This document shows positions 1 to 8,105 of a stretch of 51,543 nt of DNA, piece by piece; within the stretch, counting starts at the first letter, position 1; the number at the start of each line of letters is the position of its first letter. The notes under the pieces are model-generated. The model was not told where the DNA came from. It saw only the letters and a list, made by a program, of their open reading frames with translations, and did no database searches. The stretch spans positions 1 to 51,543 of the forward strand of contig CANDJC010000015.1 of NCBI GenBank assembly GCA_947384955.1, in the 5' to 3' direction. The translations under genes were made by a program, and so were the position numbers. Origin of the DNA: an uncultured Eubacterium sp. (GTDB lineage Bacteria > Bacillota > Clostridia > Lachnospirales > Lachnospiraceae).

Positions 1-147
1 ATTCTTCCAATGCCGCAGAAAGACCGTGCAAATCCCCTCTCCCGGCTGGTTTTTGGGAAGCGTTACATACCCGTTCTTTCGGCCGTTTTGGGAAAGCGTT
101 ACATACTTGCTTTCTTCCTTTTCCAGATGCATCCGTTTCTGCGCTGA
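1..147 (+). CDS. Small repeat-derived ORF, 5' end outside window
   Basis: The frame is open from base 1 to a TGA at 145-147, about 48 codons, and no start is certain. It begins ILPMPQKDRANPLSR and then has a 12-codon internal near-duplication, VFGKRYIPVLSA followed by VLGKRYILAFFL. At DNA level this is two copies of a roughly 20-bp block at 51-70 and 86-106. The first 15 codons resemble a frame at the other end of the window on the opposite strand (PQEDRANPLSR). I do not recognise a function. It may be a coding or decaying copy of a dispersed repeat rather than a normal gene. The stretch 148-258 up to the histidine kinase stop holds nothing I can identify. Confidence 0.3.
   Translation: MLPMPQKDRANPLSRLVFGKRYIPVLSAVLGKRYILAFFLFQMHPFLR
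12..46 (+). repeat. 35-bp dispersed repeat, left copy
   Basis: These 35 bases match the reverse complement of 51426-51460 with one mismatch. The two copies are inverted and sit at opposite ends of the window. In both, the matching stretch is in the same reading frame (PQ-K/E-DRANPLSR). No terminal repeats or transposase accompany it here. Confidence 0.75.
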
Positions 148-258
148 TGGAACGGGAAGCTGGATGGGATGGATTTATCATACACGCTGCATGTGAAGCT
201 GGAATGAATCTGGGATGAATTTTTGTTGCAGGTGTTATGAAGGTTTTATTTAGGAGGT

Positions 259-1857
259 TTATCTCCATGAGAAAATGGCCTCTACCCCTTCAGCTTTGTT
301 ACAGACTGTCAGTTCTGCGTTCAGGAGGTTTGCATAGTATGATGCGATATATAGTCCAAGCCCGTGTGAGGGTACTTCGTGGCTGCCGCGTACAAATGGC
401 TCGAAAATATGTGGAAGGATATCATCTGGAATCTGGGTGCCTTCGTTACGGATGATGCAGGAATGCTGCCCTATCTGTATGTGTATTTTATTTCCAGAGG
501 GTGTATATGCTGCTGCGTTTGACAAAAGGCTGTCGAATATTTTTCCAAGAATATCGGCATCTGTACGGATGCTGATATCCCGGTCTCCTTCGAGGATGAT
601 TTCCAGCTGTCTGTCTGATGCCGTGACGCGGTATGCGGCTAGCTGAGACTGCAGCAGGTCATACAGGCGGATTTCTTCATTTTTGATGGATTCCCGTTTT
701 TTATTCAGGGATAGTATTTCGTCTGTCATTCTGCGCATAGACAGAAGCTGTTCTTTGACTTTGGGTAAATAGGCTGCCGTATCTTTGTATTTTCCAATCT
801 GGTTTATCATGCCGTCTAAAAGCAAAAGCGCTGCTGTTACAGGCGTTTTCAGCTGATGGGAGGAGGCTTTTAAAAACATTTCCTGGCGTTCGTTTTCTTC
901 TTTCAGATGCTGATTGATGTCCTGCAGCTTCCGATAGACGGGATGTACGATTCCCTCTGAATAAATCTGGGAAAAAATGAGGACAAGCATGAAAATAACT
1001 GCGCATATCATCGGAAGGCTCTGCAGGACTATCGGCCTGATTTCTCCCATCTGGGGCGTAATCGCGGGAAGGACAGAAAATACGACGCTGCCGGCTGTTT
1101 TTTCTGCTGCGAGATAATTGGTGTACTGATTGCCGGCATCTCTTACAGAAGATTCCATAATGATTCTGTGCTGCGTAAGTTCATGTACCTGACAGGATTC
1201 GCCGTAGTATTGTTCTTCTGCGTGTTCCGAGCGGAGTATTTCTATGCGGACCGGAAGTTTTATGCGGGTGTCCTGCTGAGACTGAAGCTCATTCCAGTAT
1301 TGTATGAATTTCTCGTACTGCTCTTTCCAGTCTGCATTCTGTATGGATTCTTTCTGTGTTTCTCTGCGGATTTCTATGCTTTCTTCTGCATTGTTTCCAG
1401 CTGCTATATCTGATTCGGTTTCTGTGCCTTTCTTTTCTGATGCTCTTTCTGATGCCGGTGTCTGTATTCTTTTTGGGGAATTTACGGTTTCGTCTTTTAT
1501 CTTTTTTATGTCAATGCCTCGTATGAGCTGCTGCAGCTCGTCCATCAGCCGGATTGTCTGCGCATCGGATGCTGTGATTTTCATGGAAATCATTTTGGAG
1601 GCCAGTTCGATGTAATGCTCTTCGAGCGGGATTCTGATAGAAACGCATGCTGTCGGATTTTTAACCGGAACACCGTCGTAGGAGCCGTTTTTCATAAATG
1701 CTTCATGCTGGATTTTCAGCGCTTTTACATTTTGTTCTTCCACGTAAGATACGTACAGGGACGGGAGCATCCATATAAAATAACCGACCAGCAGCAGGAC
1801 CATCACGGATGCAAGCAGCATGCTGTAAGTCAGATTTTTCTTTCCAAGCTGTTTCAT
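259..1857 (-). CDS. Sensor histidine kinase (HisKA/HATPase)
   Basis: Membrane histidine kinase of about 532 residues. The first transmembrane helix is near residues 12-33. A long, variable and partly polar extracytoplasmic region of about 250 residues follows, then a second helix near 282-300 and a HisKA box with SHQLKTP (phospho-acceptor His near 334). The N box is DSLLSNAAAYTPSG and the G box GLGLYIAS. The start is the ATG at 1857, which overlaps the response regulator stop in an ATGA, so the two are translationally coupled. A longer frame upstream would lie inside the regulator gene and is not needed. The signal sensed is unknown, because the extracellular domain matches no sensor type I recognise. 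Pairing with the adjacent OmpR-type regulator is clear from the overlap. Confidence 0.9.
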   Translation of the reverse strand: MKQLGKKNLTYSMLLASVMVLLLVGYFIWMLPSLYVSYVEEQNVKALKIQHEAFMKNGSYDGVPVKNPTACVSIRIPLEEHYIELASKMISMKITASDAQTIRLMDELQQLIRGIDIKKIKDETVNSPKRIQTPASERASEKKGTETESDIAAGNNAEESIEIRRETQKESIQNADWKEQYEKFIQYWNELQSQQDTRIKLPVRIEILRSEHAEEQYYGESCQVHELTQHRIIMESSVRDAGNQYTNYLAAEKTAGSVVFSVLPAITPQMGEIRPIVLQSLPMICAVIFMLVLIFSQIYSEGIVHPVYRKLQDINQHLKEENERQEMFLKASSHQLKTPVTAALLLLDGMINQIGKYKDTAAYLPKVKEQLLSMRRMTDEILSLNKKRESIKNEEIRLYDLLQSQLAAYRVTASDRQLEIILEGDRDISIRTDADILGKIFDSLLSNAAAYTPSGNKIHIQIGQHSCIIRNEGTQIPDDILPHIFEPFVRGSHEVPSHGLGLYIASYYANLLNAELTVCNKAEGVEAIFSWR

Positions 1858-2534
1858 TGTACCGCCTCCCTGTCGAACTGATAGCCGACTCCGATTACGG
1901 TCTTGATACACGGTACCGGGAGTTTTTTTCTCAGGTTTTTTACATGTGCGTCTATAATGCGGTCATTGCCGATGTAATCTTCATTGAAAATCCGAAGTAT
2001 CAGCTGCTCTCTTGTAAATACTCTGTCCGGCGCTTCGTAAAGTGCCTGGAAAAGCAGGTATTCGCTTAATGTCAGCGGCAGTTTGTTTCCTTCATAATAG
2101 GCGCTGTAGGATTCCTGGTGCAGATAGATTCCTCGGCGCTGCGCTTCTTCTTTTTTCTGAATGTTTCCGGCTGTGCGCCGCAGTACGGTTTCTATGCGCT
2201 TTAATAATATGATGGGGGATACGGGCTTGATGATGTAGTCATCTGCATAAAGGTTGAACGCCTGTACCTGTGTTTTGTCATCGTCTAAGGCGGTCAGCAT
2301 GATAACGGCCATTTCCGGGGTCTGGCTTCTGATGCGGCGAAGGACTTCAAAGCCGTCTGCTCCGGGTACCATGATGTCTAGTACGGCTGCGTCGAAATGG
2401 TGCTGCTTTAGCAGGGTGATGGCTTCGTCGCCGCTGACGGCTGGTGTTACATGGAAGCTGGAGATGGTCATGTATTCTTTTAATACTTCGCGGATGGTTG
2501 GTTCGTCTTCTAAAAACAGAATGCGGTACTGCAT
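1854..2534 (-). CDS. OmpR/PhoB-family response regulator
   Basis: DNA-binding response regulator of 226 residues, a typical OmpR-family length. The receiver domain starts ILFLEDEP (acidic pocket). The phospho-acceptor is Asp53 in AAVLDIMVPGADG, and a conserved Lys lies in YIIKPV. A C-terminal winged helix contains the usual DAHVKNLRKKL recognition segment. The start at 2534 was chosen because AAAGGA lies about 9 bases upstream; the open frame to 2735 has no such support and would run through a terminator-like hairpin. It is the first gene of a two-gene operon with the kinase. Its targets cannot be told from this window. Confidence 0.92.
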   Translation of the reverse strand: MQYRILFLEDEPTIREVLKEYMTISSFHVTPAVSGDEAITLLKQHHFDAAVLDIMVPGADGFEVLRRIRSQTPEMAVIMLTALDDDKTQVQAFNLYADDYIIKPVSPIILLKRIETVLRRTAGNIQKKEEAQRRGIYLHQESYSAYYEGNKLPLTLSEYLLFQALYEAPDRVFTREQLILRIFNEDYIGNDRIIDAHVKNLRKKLPVPCIKTVIGVGYQFDREAVQ

Positions 2535-2687
2535 GGGCTGGGGTCCTTTCTTGGGTGATGCGGGCGGGAGGCCTGGGGTGGTGTATGATTCTGTTTTTAT
2601 TATATCACTTTGGGATGAATTTCGTGTGAATTTTGTGTGTAGGAGATGTTTCTGTTTAGTCTGGAACTGAGAAGAAGTGAAAAGAAG

Positions 2688-2722
2688 CGGGCTGTTTTTA
2701 ACGTTTCTCGTAAAACAGCCCG
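2688..2722 (-). terminator. Rho-independent terminator after the TOPRIM gene
   Basis: An 11-bp perfect stem (CGGGCTGTTTT with AAAACAGCCCG) around a 13-base loop, followed on the minus strand by CTTCTTTTC. It lies between the TOPRIM gene stop and the response regulator start, so it would separate the two transcription units. Confidence 0.7.
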
Positions 2723-2775
2723 GTAAATGAATCATAAATGCAATGGTTTTCAGAGCCTGAAATGCTTTCTGTGGT

Positions 2776-3453
2776 TTACTTAAATATCAGGTGCATATTC
2801 GTGTGCCGGTTTAAAGAATTTCTGTCCTCTTCGATATAGTCCCAGGTCTTCTGATAAGTACCTTGCACGGCAGCATCCGAAGCTAAAATAAATTCTACAA
2901 ACTCGCCTGCTTTTCCATCATACTTGTCTGCAAAGTTATCTGACAGCCTTTGCTTTTCCTCATCCGAATAACCTTTTAATTCACCATATAGTACATGTTC
3001 CAGATTGCAGGAATTAAAATAAATTCGATATGGTATACCATTAACTTTTCCTGTTTTCCTAAGCTTATACAGCATATCCCCTTTTCTTTTATTTCGCTGT
3101 GCAATTATACCCGCATTTTTTGCTTCAATATGATTTTCATAATATTGAATCTCTTCCACATCTGCTTCTAAAATATCCTTCTCTGAAATATAAACACCAT
3201 CCATGTCAGCAATATGGATAATCTTTAAAAAATCGTTCTGCCTGTATCGATACTTGCTTTTCACACCTTCAATCTGCTCATTAATCTTTTTCAATATACT
3301 GTCCCTGGAAACACAGTTTTTTAATGTAATGTCGCCATGTACAATAACAAACTGCACTTCATGATTGGAAAAGTAATCTTTCATAATCGTACCAAGTGCA
3401 GCTTCATCACTTGGACCCTCCACTATGAACACAACCACTTTCTTTTCACTCAT
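2776..3453 (-). CDS. TOPRIM-domain protein, putative defence nuclease
   Basis: Protein of 225 residues with a TOPRIM-like start: hydrophobic strand then VEGPSDEAAL (Glu12, Asp16), and a second acidic motif IADMDG (Asp83, Asp85). These are the metal-binding elements of OLD-, RNase M5- and AriB/DUF4435-type TOPRIM folds. The C-terminal half is charged and not recognised. The start at 3453 (MSEKK) follows the upstream ATPase with an 8-base overlap, so the two are coupled. By comparison with known ATPase/TOPRIM pairs, such as OLD-type systems and PARIS (AriA/AriB), I infer a toxic nuclease effector released or activated by the ATPase during phage attack. Membership of a named system is not established. 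The gene is clearly AT-richer than its neighbours. Confidence 0.7.
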   Translation of the reverse strand: MSEKKVVVFIVEGPSDEAALGTIMKDYFSNHEVQFVIVHGDITLKNCVSRDSILKKINEQIEGVKSKYRYRQNDFLKIIHIADMDGVYISEKDILEADVEEIQYYENHIEAKNAGIIAQRNKRKGDMLYKLRKTGKVNGIPYRIYFNSCNLEHVLYGELKGYSDEEKQRLSDNFADKYDGKAGEFVEFILASDAAVQGTYQKTWDYIEEDRNSLNRHTNMHLIFK

Positions 3454-4837
3454 GCTGTATCGTTCTGCCTGCCTTTCTAAATGCCCTTGCAATTCTCAGA
3501 CTGTCTGTTTCCTCATAAATTACCTCATCCTGTCCGCCAAGCGTAATCCCTCTGATATAAGTATCCCTTAAGTTATTTGATGCTTTAATATTTTTCATTC
3601 GGATATATCTTCTTTTCGGATTTACCGTAGAAAACATGATATTTTCTTTATCCAGCATTTCCAAAGCGCGCAGATTATGGGACGTAAAAATTAACTGTCC
3701 TTTTGCATTTTTGTTAAAAATATCAAGCAGCTCTCCAAGCATATACTCAAAAATTCCTGCATCCAGTTCGTCTATTGCAAGGCAGATGGAAGGATTTCCA
3801 AACGCCTGAATCAAAGCATTTAATATAGAAATAATCTTAATAATTCCTTCTGACTCCATTCGGATAGGTATCGGCGGCATACCTTCCCGAGCAGAAACAA
3901 GCTCCACCCGATATCCGTTTTCTCCATTATCTGTCAGCTGCCTGCCATAATGATAGACATCTATTTTCATTCCAGGAATAATCGTAAACAAAACCATATT
4001 AATCTGCTCTGTAATCGTATCTAAGATTTTTTTTCTTTCTTCGTTTAAGACAACTGGTTCCGTTAATGGAACAGCAAAATCCCCTTTCATTCCGATTTCA
4101 TTCTGTTCAATTTTAAATGCCATGGGAAGCAGAAAGTTTGCAGAAATCACACCAGAATGTGTATTACGGATTACGAACAAATCCTTTAAAGCAAATTGGA
4201 ATAATGCCTTTATTATATCTGAATAATGTTTAAAATGGTTTTCATAAGCCTGACAGAAAATTTCCCTGCTGCTCTCTCCAAAAATATAAGAATAATTACT
4301 TTTCTCAGCAATTTTCCTTGCTACAATCAAATCTGTTTTATTTTCTGCATTCGCTTCTACAACCTCATCCAGCCTTTTTTTCGGAGCAAACACTGTTTCC
4401 CGCTCCGAACGCTGATAATCCATAAACACTGTTTTATTACTTCTGGAATGGTTTTCATTTATCGCACAGCTTAGTGTTTCCCGGACAATATTCGCACCAT
4501 TTTCGCTTCTCTGTAATATAATTTTATAGCTTGCTTCATAGATGACTGCTCCTATAAAAATATTAAAATCAGCTGTTATCTCTGCCTGACTGCTGCCTGC
4601 GTCAATGTAATCCCCTATTTCAGTCTCAATCGTACTGCCAGTCATTATTTTCTGTAAATAGTACAATGTATCAATAACAGCTGTTTTTCCTGAACCGTTC
4701 TGACCATATAAGCCTAATACCTCCGCACGTTTATAAGTCAGCTGCTTTTGGCAGGTATCTGGCATAACAATCTGTCCAGATTTAACATTTTTAATATTCG
4801 AAATCTTCAGGGAAGATAATCTTACAATGCTCTCCAT
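3446..4837 (-). CDS. AAA/SMC-like ATPase of a two-gene ATPase-TOPRIM system
   Basis: ATPase of 463 residues in the AAA_15/RecF-like class. The Walker A motif GQNGSGKT is near residues 45-52. The intervening region is long and helical. A Walker B LAIDELDAG lies near 353-361, followed by FTSHN near 384-388, the switch histidine typical of ABC/SMC-like heads. The start at 4837 has GGAGG 9 bases upstream; an upstream in-frame ATG at 4870 lacks a site. It is the first gene of an operon with the TOPRIM protein. The order (ATPase then TOPRIM) is that of PARIS-type systems. The pair is AT-rich and sits between unrelated housekeeping-type operons, which suggests horizontal acquisition. An anti-phage role is inferred. 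Confidence 0.8.
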   Translation of the reverse strand: MESIVRLSSLKISNIKNVKSGQIVMPDTCQKQLTYKRAEVLGLYGQNGSGKTAVIDTLYYLQKIMTGSTIETEIGDYIDAGSSQAEITADFNIFIGAVIYEASYKIILQRSENGANIVRETLSCAINENHSRSNKTVFMDYQRSERETVFAPKKRLDEVVEANAENKTDLIVARKIAEKSNYSYIFGESSREIFCQAYENHFKHYSDIIKALFQFALKDLFVIRNTHSGVISANFLLPMAFKIEQNEIGMKGDFAVPLTEPVVLNEERKKILDTITEQINMVLFTIIPGMKIDVYHYGRQLTDNGENGYRVELVSAREGMPPIPIRMESEGIIKIISILNALIQAFGNPSICLAIDELDAGIFEYMLGELLDIFNKNAKGQLIFTSHNLRALEMLDKENIMFSTVNPKRRYIRMKNIKASNNLRDTYIRGITLGGQDEVIYEETDSLRIARAFRKAGRTIQHE

Positions 4838-4932
4838 AATCTTCTGCCTCCATATGGATAATTTTATCACAAATACTGCTTTATTTCAATTATTTTTCCT
4901 GATTTTATATTTTTTATTCCTTTTTTAGAAAA

Positions 4933-5091
4933 ATGCAAAAACAAAAGCAAGTGTCTGATTTATATTCTAATGATAAGGAGACTGATATTATACCAGCAAT
5001 CGAGCATGAAAGAATTACATATATTAAAGAAATGGAAAATTATCTGCATAAACGAAAAGAAATACCAAAAGAACGGGTCAAAAAATGTTGA
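4933..5091 (+). CDS. Short unrecognised ORF, probably a remnant
   Basis: A 52-codon frame on the plus strand, rich in Lys and Glu (it contains HERITYIKEMENYLHKRKEI). There is no clear ribosome binding site before the ATG. It lies in the AT-rich gap between the ATPase gene and the capsule operon terminator and reads opposite to both. I recognise no domain. It may be the stub of a gene lost when the ATPase-TOPRIM pair inserted, or chance. The rest of 4838-5226 holds only the terminator hairpin. Confidence 0.25.
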   Translation: MQKQKQVSDLYSNDKETDIIPAIEHERITYIKEMENYLHKRKEIPKERVKKC

Positions 5092-5109
5092 AAGAAAATT
5101 TAATGAAAA

Positions 5110-5132
5110 GCCGGCTCCAGACAATAGCCGGC
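5110..5132 (-). terminator. Terminator of the capsule operon
   Basis: A perfect GCCGGCT/AGCCGGC stem with a 9-base loop, followed on the minus strand by TTTTCATT. It lies about 95 bases beyond the stop of the last capsule gene, so it plausibly ends the long capsule transcript. Confidence 0.65.
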
Positions 5133-5226
5133 ATGTTGTCTAAATTGGGGTTTTGAGGGTGAAAGCTACACAGCACACTGCTCCCGCAGATATGCCAGGG
5201 CAGCTTTCCCTTGTTTATTCCATCTG

Positions 5227-6300
5227 TCACAAAAACCTGTCAGCCAGATATCTTAATTTTCCGCGTTTCCCGGGTATCTGCCAGACCGGTGTTATTTCTC
5301 CGGCCTTCCTGTCCGCCCAGGCCTCATACGCATGGTAAAACCCGTCCCATGCCGGATTCGCAGTAAATTCCCTGATGCATTTATACAGCCCGCTGTCTGC
5401 CTTCTGAAATTTCACGCAGTCCTTCCCGGCTGCTTCCTTTAATCTGGAACAGTCAAAGCGCCTGTCATAAATACGGTCGTACTTTATAAGCGCATCCGGC
5501 CAGTATTTATAGTAATCAGATATCTGTTCTGCTTCCTGAACTTTTAACTCTGTGCCGCAGATTTCTTTCAGCGCATGCCTGTAAATTTCTATTACATCCC
5601 TCCACCTCAGGCATTCCTCAGACGCTATCTGAAACGTCTGCCCGCATGCCTCCGTGCATCCGGTCAGCAGGGCCACTGCCTGCGCCACATCCTCCCCATA
5701 TGTAAGCGTTGTCTTTTTATCCAGCATCCGGGACGGAAAAAGAACGGTCCTGCCATTCAGCGCCCGGTACAGCCAGTGCTCTTTTTCATAAAATCCCAGC
5801 TGAAGCCTGTAATTATGATAAGTAAGATACGGCCTTATGATTGTCCAGTTCCTGCTTCTGCAGCTCTTTAGGATATCCTCTTCCGCAGCTTTATGAATGG
5901 CATACTTTTCCGTTTCAAATAAGGACGGATCCGTACAGACATCCAGAAGCCTGGGCGATTTTTCTGTCAGGGGAAGCTCTGACTGTGCATATACCCTGCA
6001 GGAGCTCAGGAAAAAATACCGGCCAGTGCTTTTCAGCAGTACAGGAATGTTATTTCTGAAAGCCTCCGGCTCATAGGTCATAAAATCAATCACGGCATCG
6101 TAGCTGTTTGCCGATAAAATACCTTCCAGAAACTGCAGATTATGGCCGTCTCCCTGAAAGTACCGGATTCTTCCATCCGTTCTTCCATCCGTATTTCTCC
6201 GCTTTCTGGAAGTAATATGGACCTCCTCCCCCTTCTCGGACAGTATCCGGGCCAGAGGCTTTCCCATTGCCCCGGTGCCTCCTATCAGCAGTATTTTCAT
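5227..6300 (-). CDS. NAD(P)-dependent SDR (epimerase/dehydratase-like)
   Basis: Extended short-chain dehydrogenase of 357 residues. The Rossmann motif GGTGAMGK starts at residue 8, and YAIHK supplies the YxxxK catalytic pair, with SSCRVY just before it. Family members act on nucleotide sugars or similar polyols (epimerase, dehydratase or reductase). It is the last gene of the capsule operon, directly after a MenD-like enzyme, a ferredoxin-type protein and a cytidylyltransferase. I infer it completes a modified, CDP-activated precursor. The substrate is unknown. A 12-base tandem duplication around 6170-6194 encodes TDGRTDGR in a loop near residue 40. Confidence 0.8.
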   Translation of the reverse strand: MKILLIGGTGAMGKPLARILSEKGEEVHITSRKRRNTDGRTDGRIRYFQGDGHNLQFLEGILSANSYDAVIDFMTYEPEAFRNNIPVLLKSTGRYFFLSSCRVYAQSELPLTEKSPRLLDVCTDPSLFETEKYAIHKAAEEDILKSCRSRNWTIIRPYLTYHNYRLQLGFYEKEHWLYRALNGRTVLFPSRMLDKKTTLTYGEDVAQAVALLTGCTEACGQTFQIASEECLRWRDVIEIYRHALKEICGTELKVQEAEQISDYYKYWPDALIKYDRIYDRRFDCSRLKEAAGKDCVKFQKADSGLYKCIREFTANPAWDGFYHAYEAWADRKAGEITPVWQIPGKRGKLRYLADRFL

Positions 6301-6335
6301 ATATCCTCCCTCTGCTCATGCCCTGAATTTAGAAA

Positions 6336-8105
6336 TCAGGACCTGATTATTTCATAAATCTCTTTTGCCTTTTTCAGCGATTTCCCGGAAAGCAGCTTTC
6401 CTGCAGCAGATCGGATGCCGCTTTTCAGGCCATGCTTCCCCCGGCCCGGTTTCCTGCTGTTTCTGCGGTACATTTCCCGAATCGCCTGCGCATCTTTATC
6501 CATGTCTAAAAATATCTCTAAAAGCATGGGCTTTTCAGACGGTCTGGAAAAGGCCTCCAGAATCTTTTCCGTCTCTTTATGCCCGGAAGCCGTAAAATAA
6601 GAAAACCCGCATTCCAGCGCCCATCCTTTCGCACTAAGCGTGTTTCGGGCGCACACAAACTCTTCCATATCCGGATAATCCATTTTTATTTTAAACTCTT
6701 CTCCGCCGCCATTATTTAAAAGCACGATTCTGATATTGTTTTTCATTCCCCGCATCCCGGCCGCATTCATTCCATAGAAAAAACTCAGATCCCCGGTCAG
6801 CAGATAAGCCAGGGAATCCGCCGCAGCTGCTTCGCCCATAAATGCCGCCATGCATCCGTCAGTGCCAAGGGCCCCGAGATTGCAGAAATACTGTACCCTC
6901 TGATGCTCCAGATAATCAGAAAACTGCATCACCCTGGTACTGTTCAGCACTGCCGTATGAAGAAGCGCCCCTTCCGGCATGGTTTTGGAAAGAATGCGTG
7001 CAATGCTGAGGCTTGAAAAAACTTCTGCCTGAAAATCACACCGGTCATACAGTCCCTTCCATCTCCTGCAGTACAGATGTCTATTCTGCGGATTCTGCCT
7101 GCTGCCGCATGCAAGCAGCCTTTCAAAAAATTCCCCGGCCTCTCCTTCAAATATGCTGCTGCAGCACCAGAAAGGGTCTCTTACCTCGCCGCTTTCATGC
7201 ACCACCCAGCTTTCAACGGATTCCCTGTGTTTTCTTAAAAACTGTTTCAGCTGATAAGACGCGATATGGTTTCCAATCGAAATCACGATATCCGGCACAA
7301 ACTCCCTTCCCTCTCCCACTGCCCCTGTCTCTATCAGAGGATAAACTGCAGCCGCTCCCGGGCACCTGAGATTTGAAACTGTTTCCACGGCAAACATGCA
7401 GTCATACATTTCATAAAACCTGCCGCACACCGCCAGAAACTTCTCATCCGTCTTAAGCCCCTGCCCTGCAACAGCCATAATCTTTTTCCCTGACAGTTTT
7501 AAATGCAGGCTTTCATAATCCGCTTCCGGCACCTGATACCGCCTGATCACCCTCTGCTTTGGAATACAGCGTGTACTGCATGCAAGCGTCTGTGTAATCT
7601 GCACATTGATGTGCACAGGGCCGCTGCCGTGATGCGACAGCGCAAGAACCGCCTCATTCACCATCCGGTTACATGCCCACGCATCCGTTTCACTCAGTAC
7701 CGCCGGCAAAGTCACATGCTTCTTCACCACTCCGTCAAAGATATTTTCCTGATTTATCTTCTGCAGCTCCAGCTGTCCGAGCAGATAGGGAGCGCTGTCC
7801 GCGGTCACTGCCACAACCGGCAGATTCTGATAAAAAGCCTCTGTCATGCCGGGAAGATAATTCGATGCAGCAGTTCCTGCAGTACATACGCAGACAACCG
7901 GCTCCCCTGTAACCTGCGCAATCCCGGCTGCAAAGTAAACGGCATTTCTCTCATCGGCAGCGGAATAACATTCAAAAAAGCTGTCATGCTGAAAAGACTG
8001 AACAATCGGAGCACTGCTTCCTCCCGGCGATAAAACCGCTTTTCTTATCCGGCTTTCTTTTAAAACCCCTGTCAGAATCTGAATATTCTTTTCATCCGCA
8101 TACAT
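6336..8105 (-). CDS. MenD-like thiamine diphosphate enzyme
   Basis: ThDP-dependent enzyme of 589 residues, the usual length and domain order of MenD (SEPHCHC synthase): N-terminal pyrimidine-binding domain with SPGGSSAP and DERNAV (the activating Glu), middle domain, and C-terminal diphosphate-binding domain with GDLSFFYGMNAAG and NNGGGEEF. No other menaquinone gene is in the window, and the MenD substrate motif PGSRS is altered to PGGSS. I therefore infer a carboligase or decarboxylase working on a capsule precursor rather than menaquinone synthesis. The start at 8105 has GGGGGA just upstream. It overlaps the preceding FrhB gene by 14 bases, but only because a nine-G tract keeps that gene open. 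Confidence 0.78.
   Translation of the reverse strand: MYADEKNIQILTGVLKESRIRKAVLSPGGSSAPIVQSFQHDSFFECYSAADERNAVYFAAGIAQVTGEPVVCVCTAGTAASNYLPGMTEAFYQNLPVVAVTADSAPYLLGQLELQKINQENIFDGVVKKHVTLPAVLSETDAWACNRMVNEAVLALSHHGSGPVHINVQITQTLACSTRCIPKQRVIRRYQVPEADYESLHLKLSGKKIMAVAGQGLKTDEKFLAVCGRFYEMYDCMFAVETVSNLRCPGAAAVYPLIETGAVGEGREFVPDIVISIGNHIASYQLKQFLRKHRESVESWVVHESGEVRDPFWCCSSIFEGEAGEFFERLLACGSRQNPQNRHLYCRRWKGLYDRCDFQAEVFSSLSIARILSKTMPEGALLHTAVLNSTRVMQFSDYLEHQRVQYFCNLGALGTDGCMAAFMGEAAAADSLAYLLTGDLSFFYGMNAAGMRGMKNNIRIVLLNNGGGEEFKIKMDYPDMEEFVCARNTLSAKGWALECGFSYFTASGHKETEKILEAFSRPSEKPMLLEIFLDMDKDAQAIREMYRRNSRKPGRGKHGLKSGIRSAAGKLLSGKSLKKAKEIYEIIRS

Noticed and set aside
1854-2735. Longer 293-residue form of the response regulator
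   Set aside because: The extra N-terminus has no domain, runs over a terminator hairpin region, and the ATG at 2534 has a good binding site before a standard receiver domain.
2776-3453. DnaG-type primase or RNase M5
   Set aside because: The protein lacks the zinc finger and other domains of DnaG, is longer and different from RNase M5, and is coupled to an AAA ATPase gene.
7503-8033. Open frame of 176 codons on the plus strand opposite the MenD-like gene
   Set aside because: It is antisense to a well-supported enzyme gene, has no binding site and its composition (His, Arg, Cys, Leu rich) is typical of a frame shadow.
6336-8105. Genuine menaquinone synthesis MenD
   Set aside because: No other men genes are present, the gene lies in a capsule operon, and the substrate motif PGSRS is altered. 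Not fully excluded.
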